Origin: Streptomyces vietnamensis
GTDB lineage: Bacteria > Actinomycetota > Actinomycetes > Streptomycetales > Streptomycetaceae
Assembly (NCBI RefSeq): GCF_000830005.1
Contig: NZ_CP010407.1
Location: 6,832,001 to 6,896,000, forward strand
DNA: 64,000 bases
Reading direction: 5' to 3'
Below are positions 41,831 through 49,353 of this stretch, in pieces (the stretch's first letter is position 1; each line of letters starts with the position of its first letter). The notes beneath the pieces are model-generated. The model worked only from the letters and a program-made list of their open reading frames with translations. It was not told the DNA's origin and ran no database searches. The position numbers and the translations under genes were made by a program.

Positions 41831-43222
41831 CTACCCCGCCGTCGCCCCGGCCGCTCCGACGGCCTCGGACGGCCGCGACACGACCCGTTCGAGGACGGCG
41901 TACGCGACGATCGCGACGACCAGGCCGGTGACCGCGTCGGAGAGCTGCGGGGCGAACCAGTGCGCCAAGCCCGCGCCCGCCGCGCCCACGGCCCAGGCCA
42001 GGAAGGCGGTGGGCCGTACCGTCACGGTCGGACGGCGGTCCATCGCGCCGCGTCCGCCGCGGGCGAAGAACTGGTCGGCGATCAGGACGCCGCCCAGCGG
42101 CGGGACGAAGACGCTCAGGATGACCAGCCAGTCCAGGAAGTGGTTCCACACCCCGGCCAGCGCGGCGACGGTGCCGACGACACCCAGGACGACCGTCATC
42201 AGCCGCATCGTCCGGCCCGTCAGATGGGACCAGCCCAGGGCGCCGTTGTAGAGGCAGTGGCTGCACACGGAGCCGAGGTTGACGAAGACGAAGACCGCCG
42301 CGAGCACGTCGAGGAGCGACGAGCCCTGACCGGTGAGGATCGGCAGGAAGTCGCCGCCGGCCGTGGCCGGCATGGCGACCGCGCCCGCCGCGACCACCAG
42401 GCCACCCGTGACCTGTGCGATCACGCTGGCCACCGGGAAGGCGCTGACCGTGGCGAGGACGGCCTGCCGGCCGTTCTTCGACCAGCGGGTGAAGTCGGCC
42501 GTCATCGTGCCGGAGTCGGCGAAGGTCGCCATGATCATGGAGACCGCCGCGCCGAAGGTGAGGGAGGCGCCGCCGCCCACCCCCTCGTACGAGAAGACGG
42601 CGCCCAGGTCGTGGTCCTTGGCGACGATCACGAGCGCGGTGATGCCCGCGATCAGGAAGAGCGGGGCGGCGACCGCGCCCAGCCAGGACAAGGCCTTGAT
42701 GCCGAGGTAGGTCAGGGCTATGAAGCCCAGACCGGCCAGGAGCGCCACGAGCTGCTCGTGCCAGCCGAAGGCCTGGTGCAGGGTGGCGCCGGTGGCGCCG
42801 GTGTTGAACGCGAACCAGCCGACCACGATGGTCGCGAGGAACGCGGAGGCGACGATGTAGCCGGTGCGGCCGAAGGTGCGCGTCGCCTGGAGCGAGAAGC
42901 TCTCGCCGCTGGTGCCCGCGCGGTGGCTGAGGATCCCCACGTACAGGAGCATGACGAGGTTGGCGACCGCGATGGCGGCGAGCCCTCGCCAGAAGCCGAG
43001 GAGGGCGACGACCACGCCGCCGGGGACGGCGTTGGTCAGGATCATGGGGAATCCGAACCAGACGGCCGAGACCGTCAGGAGCGACTTGCGGCTGTGCGCC
43101 GGGACGGGGCTGTGCTCGTACTCGGGGTCGAGTTCCCGTCCCGCGGAGGCGTCCGCAGGGGAGCCCGCGGAGGAGCCCGCGGGGGAGTCCTGCTCCTCCG
43201 CCGAGGTGCGGTGTGTGTTCAT
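41831..43222 (-). CDS. NCS1 family permease (purine/pyrimidine/ureide transporter)
   Basis: 463 residues with 12 membrane segments after a 45-residue acidic/Ser-rich N-terminus. GFWRGLAAIAVANLVMLLYVGILSHRAGTSGESFSLQATRTFG and ADFTRWSKNGRQA are NCS1 signatures of the CodB/PucI group. It imports nucleobases, hydantoins or allantoin by H or Na symport. As last gene of the allHFG operon (30 nt after allG) it probably brings in the compound whose carbamoyl group the cluster uses. The substrate cannot be told from sequence. Confidence 0.87.
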   Translation of the reverse strand: MNTHRTSAEEQDSPAGSSAGSPADASAGRELDPEYEHSPVPAHSRKSLLTVSAVWFGFPMILTNAVPGGVVVALLGFWRGLAAIAVANLVMLLYVGILSHRAGTSGESFSLQATRTFGRTGYIVASAFLATIVVGWFAFNTGATGATLHQAFGWHEQLVALLAGLGFIALTYLGIKALSWLGAVAAPLFLIAGITALVIVAKDHDLGAVFSYEGVGGGASLTFGAAVSMIMATFADSGTMTADFTRWSKNGRQAVLATVSAFPVASVIAQVTGGLVVAAGAVAMPATAGGDFLPILTGQGSSLLDVLAAVFVFVNLGSVCSHCLYNGALGWSHLTGRTMRLMTVVLGVVGTVAALAGVWNHFLDWLVILSVFVPPLGGVLIADQFFARGGRGAMDRRPTVTVRPTAFLAWAVGAAGAGLAHWFAPQLSDAVTGLVVAIVAYAVLERVVSRPSEAVGAAGATAG

Positions 43223-43252
43223 CGTGTCCGGTCTTCCGGGAGGGCTGTCGCG

Positions 43253-44695
43253 TCAGGCGAGAGCGGCGGCGAGGGCGGTGGCAGCCTTGGTGAAGACCTC
43301 GGCGGGCGGGTGGGTGATGCCGGCGCCGATCATTCCGATGCCGGCGTCCTTGTGGGCGATGGCCGTGTTGATGATCGGCAGGATCCCGGTGTCGAGGACC
43401 TTGCGGACGTCGATGCCGGTGGGCAGGCCCTGGAAGTCGAGGGCCGGGATCGTGACGTTGGGGTTCTGCGCCGTGGTGATCTCGCCCATGTCGCGGGTGT
43501 AGCCCATGGCCTCGGCCACGGTGCCGCCGACGAGCGCGACGATGGCGGGCGCCGCCGACATCGCGAAGCCGCCGAAGCCGTACGTCTCGGTGATCGCGCT
43601 GTCGCCGATGTCGAGGCCGGAGTCCTCCGGCTTGTACCCGGCGAACATCGGGCCGATCACCTTCTGCGCGGGACCGGTGAACCACTGTCCGGGCAGGCCG
43701 GCGACGCGGATGCCGAACTCGACGCCGTTGCGGGCCATCGTGGTGACGATCGTGGAGTCCGCCACGCCGTTGGCGGCGTCCAGCGCGGCCTTGGCCATCG
43801 CCATCCACGTCGGTCCCGAGAAGTAGTCGGAGGACGCGACGAAGTCGAAGACCTCCTTCTTCTGCTCGGTCGTGAAGGAGGACTGAAGCAGGCCCGGCGC
43901 GAGCGCCTGGAAGAGCAGCAGGGTGCCGGCGCCGTTGCGGTTGTGGCACTCGTCGCCCATGTGGAGGGCCTGGGACAGCAGCAGGCGCAGGTCGACGGGG
44001 CCGGTGAACTCCACGGCCTCCTTGAGCATCGGACCGAAGACGTCCCGCATCCAGACCAGGCGGTCGATGACGCTCTGGTCGTTGGCGCCCATCCGCAGGA
44101 TCTTCGCCATCTGCTCGGACAGGTTGGTGTACGCGATGTTGCCGTGCGTCTCGTTCTTCACGATGTGCACGTACATCGAGGCGGAGGTGACGCCGGCCAT
44201 CGAGCCGACCGAGTCCGCCTCGTGACACGGCTTGAAGGTGATCCGGCCGGAGGCAGCGACCTCGGCGGCCTCGTCCAGGTCCTTCGCCAGGCCCTCGAAG
44301 ACGATCGCGCCGGTGACGGCGCCCTTCATCGGCCCGTTCATGTCCTCCCAGGCGATGGGCGGGCCCGAGTGGAGGATCGTGGTCGGGGTCATGCCGGGGA
44401 CGACGTCGAGGGCGCGGCCGAAGCCGATCAGCATCGGGCGGGCGGCCATGATGCGCTCGACGGCCTCGGCGTTGGCGGCCTCGATCCGCGCGGCGAGCTC
44501 GGGGCGCTCAAGCGCGTCGAGGGCGCGGGCGGCCTCCGGGTTGCCGCCGCCGGGCGGGGTCCAGTCCAGGGTGGAGACCTTGGCGTCCTGGGCCGCGATG
44601 TCGGCGTCGAACATGGCGAGGCCGACGTTGACGACGCTCAGGTCGGAAGCGAACAGCCGGGCGGCCGGGGTGAGTTCGGTGTTCTCGGTGCTCAT
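43253..44695 (-). CDS. allG: DUF1116 protein, AllG-like (oxamate carbamoyltransferase subunit homologue)
   Basis: 480 residues, full length for E. coli YlbE/AllG. Typical stretches are ILHSGPPIAWEDMNGPMKGA, FKPCHEADSVGSMAGV, GDECHNRNGAGTLLL and the C-terminal GITHPPAEVF. AllF, AllG and AllH together were recently assigned as the long-missing oxamate carbamoyltransferase (oxalurate + phosphate to oxamate + carbamoyl phosphate). The start overlaps the allF stop by 4 nt. All three subunits plus carbamate kinase are present here, which supports a working enzyme, possibly on another carbamoyl donor. Confidence 0.87.
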   Translation of the reverse strand: MSTENTELTPAARLFASDLSVVNVGLAMFDADIAAQDAKVSTLDWTPPGGGNPEAARALDALERPELAARIEAANAEAVERIMAARPMLIGFGRALDVVPGMTPTTILHSGPPIAWEDMNGPMKGAVTGAIVFEGLAKDLDEAAEVAASGRITFKPCHEADSVGSMAGVTSASMYVHIVKNETHGNIAYTNLSEQMAKILRMGANDQSVIDRLVWMRDVFGPMLKEAVEFTGPVDLRLLLSQALHMGDECHNRNGAGTLLLFQALAPGLLQSSFTTEQKKEVFDFVASSDYFSGPTWMAMAKAALDAANGVADSTIVTTMARNGVEFGIRVAGLPGQWFTGPAQKVIGPMFAGYKPEDSGLDIGDSAITETYGFGGFAMSAAPAIVALVGGTVAEAMGYTRDMGEITTAQNPNVTIPALDFQGLPTGIDVRKVLDTGILPIINTAIAHKDAGIGMIGAGITHPPAEVFTKAATALAAALA

Positions 44696-46239
44696 GCCTG
44701 TGCCTTCTTCGCGATCTCACGGGCGAACCGGCCCGTCTCGGTGGAGCTGGGGGTGACGGTGACGCCGGCCGCGCGCAGGGCGGCGCTCTGGGCGGCGACG
44801 GAGGGGGTGTCCAGGTCGGTGCCGAGGACGTAGGCGACGATCTCCAGGTGACGGCCGGCGTCCTTCGCGATGCGCTGCGCCTCCTCGATGGCGGGGAGGG
44901 TGGTGCCGACCGGGTCCTCGTGGGAGCCGAAGCCGAGGACGAAGTCCATGACGATCGCGGCGACCTCGGGGTCCTTGGCCTCCTCGACGATGCGCTCGAT
45001 GCGCAGGGCGGGGTCGATCATCGGGTGCGGACGGCCGTTGGTGAAGTCGTCGTCGCCGAAGTCGAGGAAGGTGTGGCCGCGCGAGGCGGAGCCGGCCGGG
45101 AGACGGAAGTCGGCGTTCTTCTGGATGTTGGACCAGACGTCGAGCCCGGCGTCACGCACGGCGTACATGGTCTCGTCGCAGAGGGTGCCGCCGCAGAACA
45201 GGCCGCGCACGTACTTCTGGCCCTCGGCCAGGCGGGAGACGACGGCGTCGGCGGCGGCCTCGGCATCGAACTCCTCGACGGGGGAGCCCTCGACGCCGGC
45301 GAGCTCGACGGCCTTGCGGGCGGCCTGGAGGCTGCCGGCGGCGAAGTGGCCGCCGGCGGCGGTGACCGCCTCCTCGGAGCCGTCGATGAACCAGACGACG
45401 ACCGGCTTGCCCGCGGCGGCGACCTCGGCGAGGACCTTCTTCTCGACGGAGGCGGCCGGCGGCTTGGAGACGAGGACGATGACGTCGGTGGCCGGGTCGG
45501 CGGCGAGCGCGCGGATGCCGTCGACCATCATGATGCCGCCGACCTGCTCGGAGAGGTCGCGGCCGCCGGTGCCGATGAGCTGCGAGATGCCGCCGCCCAG
45601 GGCGTGGACGCGGACGGAGACCTCCTGCGAGCCGGTGCCGGAGGCGGCGACGATGCCGATCGAGCCCGGGCGGACCTTGTTGCCGAAGCAGAGCGCGGTG
45701 TTGTTGATGATCGCGGTGCCGCAGTCCGGGCCCATCATGAACAGGCCCTTGTCGTGGGCGAGGTTCTTGAGCGCGATCTCGTCCTCGACGGCGACGTTGT
45801 CGCTGAACATCATCACGTGCAGGCCGCTCTCGAGGGCCTTGCGGGCCTCGCGGGCGGCGTAGGCGCCGTTGACGGCGATGACCGCGAGGTTGGCGCCGTC
45901 GATGCCCGCGGCGGCGGAGGCGATGGTCCGGTAGGTGACCTCGCCGCCGTCGGCGGAGGCGGGGGCCTTGCGGGTGAGGAGGTCCTCGATCTCCGCGAGG
46001 AGCGCCTCGGTGTCGGCGCCGTCCTCCGCCACCAGGACGATCATGAGGTCGCCGCTCTCGGCGGCCCGCAGCTCGTCGGTGAGCAGGCCCAGGTTCTCAA
46101 GGACTCCCTTGTTCATCTCGGTGCCCATGGCGGTGAACGCCTGGTCCACCCCGTCCAGGCCGTTGGCCTTGGTCGAGACGGACATCAGGGACACGGAATC
46201 GAAATAGGTGTTCTTCCGTACGACTGCTGTGATGCTCAC
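44692..46239 (-). CDS. allF: FdrA/AllF-like protein (succinyl-CoA-synthetase fold)
   Basis: 515 residues. GPDCGTAIINNTALCFGNKV and GIVAASGTGSQEVSVRVHALG are the acyl-CoA-synthetase-like nucleotide and phosphate-binding blocks. RGLFCGGTLCDETMYA and FLDFGDDDFTNGRPHPMIDP are specific to FdrA. It is a subunit of the proposed oxamate carbamoyltransferase. GTG 46239 lies within the 3' end of allH (4-nt overlap) with GAGG upstream; longer frames run antisense through allH. A plain acyl-CoA ligase role is unlikely given the operon. Confidence 0.88.
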   Translation of the reverse strand: MSITAVVRKNTYFDSVSLMSVSTKANGLDGVDQAFTAMGTEMNKGVLENLGLLTDELRAAESGDLMIVLVAEDGADTEALLAEIEDLLTRKAPASADGGEVTYRTIASAAAGIDGANLAVIAVNGAYAAREARKALESGLHVMMFSDNVAVEDEIALKNLAHDKGLFMMGPDCGTAIINNTALCFGNKVRPGSIGIVAASGTGSQEVSVRVHALGGGISQLIGTGGRDLSEQVGGIMMVDGIRALAADPATDVIVLVSKPPAASVEKKVLAEVAAAGKPVVVWFIDGSEEAVTAAGGHFAAGSLQAARKAVELAGVEGSPVEEFDAEAAADAVVSRLAEGQKYVRGLFCGGTLCDETMYAVRDAGLDVWSNIQKNADFRLPAGSASRGHTFLDFGDDDFTNGRPHPMIDPALRIERIVEEAKDPEVAAIVMDFVLGFGSHEDPVGTTLPAIEEAQRIAKDAGRHLEIVAYVLGTDLDTPSVAAQSAALRAAGVTVTPSSTETGRFAREIAKKAQA

Positions 46240-47303
46240 AGCGGACCTCGCAGTTCTTCTTCCAGACGGAATCCGGCCACCAGGCCGGACAGGGTGTCGC
46301 CGCCCGAGGTATGGCCGATGGCCAGCACCCTCCGGACGGGAACGTTCAGGTCCTGCGCCGGGCGGTGTTCCGCGAGGAGGCGCAGGAGGTCGAGGAGTTC
46401 GGTTCGGGCCCGGCCGTCGGCCGCCTCGCTCAGCGTCGCGAGCCCGAGCGCCGTGGTGCGCGCGCCGTGTTCGGCGAGGACGTCCCGCAGGACGGGTACG
46501 AAGGCGGCCAGCCGACTCCCGGGGAGGGCGGCGACCAGGGCGAGGCCGGTGAGGAAGTCGTCGCCGGCGGGGGTGAGTCCGGGCCCCAGGCCGAGCAGGG
46601 CGAGGACGCCGCGCCGGATCCCGTCGCCGTCCCCGGCCCGTACGCCCGCGACCAGGGTCGTGCGCCCTTCGTCGAGGGCGCGGGCGACGGCCGTCTCCAG
46701 GAGGCCGGCGCCGGGGGCCGGGCCGAGCATGCCGCCGAGCGGTCCGTACGTACGGCAGAGCCGGTCGAGGAGGACGGCGGCGGCCGCGAAGCCGCCGGGG
46801 GGCAGGGCGGCGAGGGAGGGGGTGACGGCGTGCCACGGGCGGGCCCCGGCGGTGGTCAGGAAGAGCGGCCGGAGGGGGCGCGGACGGTCGACGGTGAGGG
46901 TCCCGTCCGAGAAGACGACGCTCCGGCCGGCCTCAAGGCCCTGCCCCGTCCAGGCGGCCACGTCGAGGACCAGGGTGCGGGGCGCGTCACCGCCGTCCCG
47001 GGCGGCGAGGGCGATCAGCGTGCCGTCCGGAGTGAGGAGGTTCACCACCCGGCTGAAGACCGAATGGACCGAGCCGGTCCCCGACAGGCCCCGCAGCAGG
47101 CCGAGCAGCCGGGCGTCGCCGGAGCGCGGCCGGAGCGTGCCGGGCAGCCGGGGTCCGTCGGAGCCGGGCCGGGCGTCGTGGGAGCCGGGCCGGGGTTCGC
47201 CGGAGCCGGGCCGGGCGTCGTCGGAGCCGGGCCGGGGTTCGCCGGGCAGCCGGGCGTCGCCGGAGCGGGTCCGGGGTTCGCCGGCATGGCTGTGGCACCT
47301 CAC
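46236..47303 (-). CDS. allH: DUF2877 protein, AllH-like, with an N-terminal heptapeptide-repeat extension
   Basis: 355 residues. From about residue 74 (VHSVFSRVVNLL) it matches DUF2877/YlbF, ending in the conserved LGPGLTPAGDDFLTGLALV and IGHTSGGDTLSGLVAGF. Residues 5-60 are instead Arg/Pro/Gly heptads such as GEPRPGS and DDARPGS, from a 21-bp DNA repeat. GTG 47303 has GAGGAG 6 nt upstream; an internal GTG just before HSVFSRVV would give a normal-length protein. First gene of allH-allF-allG-permease, divergent from carbamate kinase. Confidence 0.85.
   Translation of the reverse strand: MRCHSHAGEPRTRSGDARLPGEPRPGSDDARPGSGEPRPGSHDARPGSDGPRLPGTLRPRSGDARLLGLLRGLSGTGSVHSVFSRVVNLLTPDGTLIALAARDGGDAPRTLVLDVAAWTGQGLEAGRSVVFSDGTLTVDRPRPLRPLFLTTAGARPWHAVTPSLAALPPGGFAAAAVLLDRLCRTYGPLGGMLGPAPGAGLLETAVARALDEGRTTLVAGVRAGDGDGIRRGVLALLGLGPGLTPAGDDFLTGLALVAALPGSRLAAFVPVLRDVLAEHGARTTALGLATLSEAADGRARTELLDLLRLLAEHRPAQDLNVPVRRVLAIGHTSGGDTLSGLVAGFRLEEELRGPL
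47161..47283. repeat. 21-bp tandem repeat at the start of allH
   Basis: Units GAGCCGGGCCGGG followed alternately by GTTCGCCG or CGTCGTSG (S = C or G) repeat at 47161, 47182, 47203 and 47224, with a shortened unit and a further unit at 47263. They form a 42-bp higher-order period and encode alternating heptapeptides. Confidence 0.8.
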
Positions 47304-47356
47304 CGTGCTCTCCTCGTCGCCGTGCGTCCGTGACCGCTCCTGCCCCCTTCCGGCCA

Positions 47357-47374
47357 ACCAATATTGGTATACCA
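47357..47374. promoter_or_regulatory. Overlapping palindromes in the allH/carbamate kinase divergent promoter
   Basis: ACCAATATTGGT (47357-47368) and TGGTATACCA (47365-47374) are both perfect and overlap by 4 bp. They occupy the middle of the only region that can hold promoters for both genes. CGGTATACCG recurs at 48384-48393. The GGTATACC core fits an FCD-type GntR site. Confidence 0.6.
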
Positions 47375-47418
47375 TTCTGGGTCTCATAAGCGAACACAAG
47401 CACCGCAAGGGAAATCGC

Positions 47419-48354
47419 ATGCGCATCGTCGTCGCTCTCGGAGGAAACGCACTCGCCCGCCGCGGGGAACCGATGACGGCCGACCGGCTGCGCGCCAACG
47501 TCAGGGGCGCCTGCCAGGCCCTGGCCGGTCTGGCCCGCGAGCACGAGGTCGTCATCACGCACGGCAACGGCCCGCAGGTCGGCCTCCTGGCGCTCCAGAA
47601 CCTCGCCTACCAGGACGTCGCGGCCTACCCGCTGGACATCCTCGGCGCGGAGACCCAGGGCATGATCGGCTACGTCATCCAGCAGGAGCTCTCCAACGCC
47701 CTGGCCGGCGAGCGCGAGGTCGCCGCCGTCCTCACCACGACCGAGGTCGACGAGGCCGACCCGGCCTTCGAGCGCCCCACCAAGCTGATCGGCCCCACCT
47801 ACTCGGCGCAGGACGCCGCCGAGGCCGCGGCCGAGTACCGCTGGACCATCGCCCGTGACGGCGGCGCGTTCCGCCGGGTCGTCCCCTCGCCCGAGCCGCT
47901 GCGCATCATGCAGGCGCCGCTGGTCAGCACCCTCCTCGACAACGGCACGCTCGTGGTGTGCGTGGGTGGCGGCGGCGTGCCGGTGCGCACCGACTCCAAG
48001 GGCCGCCAGATCGGCATGCAGGCCGTCGTCGACAAGGACGCGGCCAGCGCCGCCCTCGCCGCCGACCTGAAGGCGGACATGCTGATCATGCTCACCGACG
48101 GCGACTTCGTCAGCGAGAACTGGGGCACCCCCGAGCAGCGGGACATCCTCACCGCCTCGCCCGAGGGCCTGGCCGAGATCGCCTTCGCGGAGGGCTCGAT
48201 GAAGCCCAAGGTCGACGCCGCCATCCGCGTCGCCCGCGCGGGCGGCCGCACCCTCATCGGCCCCCTGGAGCGCCTCGACGACCTGATGGCGCGCCGCGTC
48301 GGCACGGAGATCCGCGCCGACGTCGACGGGGGTGTCGTGTACGTGGGGGAGTGA
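47419..48354 (+). CDS. arcC: Carbamate kinase
   Basis: 311 residues, normal length. VALGGNALARRGEPM, THGNGPQVGLLALQ, CVGGGGVPV, VVDKDAASAALA and FAEGSMKPKVDAAI are the diagnostic blocks. It transfers phosphate from carbamoyl phosphate to ADP, giving ATP, CO2 and NH3. ATG 47419 has AAGGGAA upstream. With no arginine deiminase genes nearby, its carbamoyl phosphate most likely comes from the divergent AllFGH-type enzyme, the same pairing as allK in E. coli. Confidence 0.93.
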   Translation: MRIVVALGGNALARRGEPMTADRLRANVRGACQALAGLAREHEVVITHGNGPQVGLLALQNLAYQDVAAYPLDILGAETQGMIGYVIQQELSNALAGEREVAAVLTTTEVDEADPAFERPTKLIGPTYSAQDAAEAAAEYRWTIARDGGAFRRVVPSPEPLRIMQAPLVSTLLDNGTLVVCVGGGGVPVRTDSKGRQIGMQAVVDKDAASAALAADLKADMLIMLTDGDFVSENWGTPEQRDILTASPEGLAEIAFAEGSMKPKVDAAIRVARAGGRTLIGPLERLDDLMARRVGTEIRADVDGGVVYVGE

Positions 48355-48383
48355 CGGCCGTCATAGGGGACGGACCGCCCATT

Positions 48384-48393
48384 CGGTATACCG
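48384..48393. promoter_or_regulatory. GGTATACC palindrome downstream of carbamate kinase
   Basis: CGGTATACCG shares the 8-bp core of the site at 47366-47373. It lies 30 bp after the kinase stop and 90 bp beyond the end of the convergent gntR gene. Confidence 0.5.
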
Positions 48394-48403
48394 TTTGATC
48401 TCC

Positions 48404-48439
48404 GGGGTCGTGGCGGCAATCCGCCGCCGCCACGACCCC
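48404..48439. terminator. Strong terminator between carbamate kinase and gntR
   Basis: Perfect 14-bp arms (48404-48417 and 48426-48439) with an 8-nt loop. Just after it, a 20-bp period (GGGCCAGGGCCCGATCCG plus two bases) occurs twice (48440-48477). Confidence 0.85.
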
Positions 48440-48488
48440 GGGCCAGGGCCCGATCCGACGGGCCAGGGCCCGATCCGGAAGACGGGCC

Positions 48489-49142
48489 CTACTCCGCCGC
48501 CGTCCTGCGCTGGTGCGCGGCGGCCTCCTGCCGGCTCGTCTCCAGGTGACGCAGGGCCAGCTTCTCGACGCGCTCCACGTCCCGCGCCTCGATCCCCCGG
48601 TACAGCTCCGCGTGCTCCTCGGCGACGGCGGTGAAGTCGTCGTGCTGCCCGAGCATCCAGCGCATCCGGCTGCGCAGCGTCGCGTTCAGCTCGCTGAGCA
48701 GCGCGTTGTCGGCGAGCTCCGTGACGGTCTCGTGGAAGTCGGCGGCCGCCCGCCGGGCGGCCTGGCCGTCGCCCTTGGCCGCCGCCGCCAGCTCGGCGTC
48801 GAGGTCGGCGCGGAGCTTGGCGAGCCCCGCCCGGGTGCGGCGCTGCGCGGCGAGCCGGAAGCCGAGGATCTCCAGGGCGGACCTGACCTCGCCGAGGTCC
48901 GAGATGTCGGACGCCGTGAACTCGCGGACCACCGCCCAGGTGCGCGGTCGCGGCGTCACCAGGCCCTCCGCGACCAGGTCCCGCAGGGCGTCGCGGACGG
49001 GCAGCCGGCTCACGTCCAGTTCGGCCGCGATCTCGCGCTCGACGAGCCTACTGCCGGGTGCCCGGGTCCCCTCGATGATCTGATCGCGCAGCACGCGCGT
49101 CACCCGCTCCGATTCGGGTTTGAACTCCTCAGCGCCTGTCAT
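48489..49142 (-). CDS. GntR family regulator with FCD domain
   Basis: 217 residues. The N-terminal winged helix (VLRDQIIEGTRAPGSRLVEREIAAELDVSRLPVRDALRDL, about 15-75) is followed by an all-helical FCD ligand domain with metal-binding positions of the D...H...H type (FHETVTEL and LRHLETS). FadR-type regulators of this kind respond to organic acids. It is convergent with carbamate kinase and divergent from the CocE-like gene. The GGTATACC palindromes nearby make it the likely regulator of the allHFG-arcC locus. Confidence 0.88.
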   Translation of the reverse strand: MTGAEEFKPESERVTRVLRDQIIEGTRAPGSRLVEREIAAELDVSRLPVRDALRDLVAEGLVTPRPRTWAVVREFTASDISDLGEVRSALEILGFRLAAQRRTRAGLAKLRADLDAELAAAAKGDGQAARRAAADFHETVTELADNALLSELNATLRSRMRWMLGQHDDFTAVAEEHAELYRGIEARDVERVEKLALRHLETSRQEAAAHQRRTAAE

Positions 49143-49249
49143 GCCGCCATTCTTCCATCGAGGGGCGGGCGGCGATCCGCGGGACCCGGCCGTCGGCGAG
49201 GGACGAGGCGCCTTCACTGAATCTCCGTCAGCAACCTTCGTCCGATGTG

Positions 49250-49279
49250 TTGACGGGGCTATGACACGTGTCACAGCAT
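49250..49279 (+). promoter_or_regulatory. Promoter with an embedded palindrome for the CocE-like gene
   Basis: TTGACG (49250-49255) and CAGCAT (49274-49279) are 18 bp apart, and the spacer ends with the perfect palindrome TGACACGTGTCA (49262-49273). Confidence 0.5.
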
Positions 49280-49294
49280 GAGCGCCGCCCGGGT

Positions 49295-49312
49295 ACCTAC
49301 CAGTCGGTAGGT
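49295..49312 (+). promoter_or_regulatory. TetR-type palindrome upstream of the CocE-like gene
   Basis: ACCTACC-agtc-GGTAGGT, close to the CTACCGG-CGGTAG style seen for many TetR regulators. It lies 41 bp before GTG 49354, in the predicted leader. No TetR gene is adjacent. Confidence 0.5.
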
Positions 49313-49353
49313 GCGGCGGGCCTCTCGGCGTCGTCCTCAGCGTGGAGGTCTCT

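Noticed and set aside
40608..44228. A 1206-codon minus-strand frame
   Set aside because: It is a shadow of the S66, permease and allG genes.
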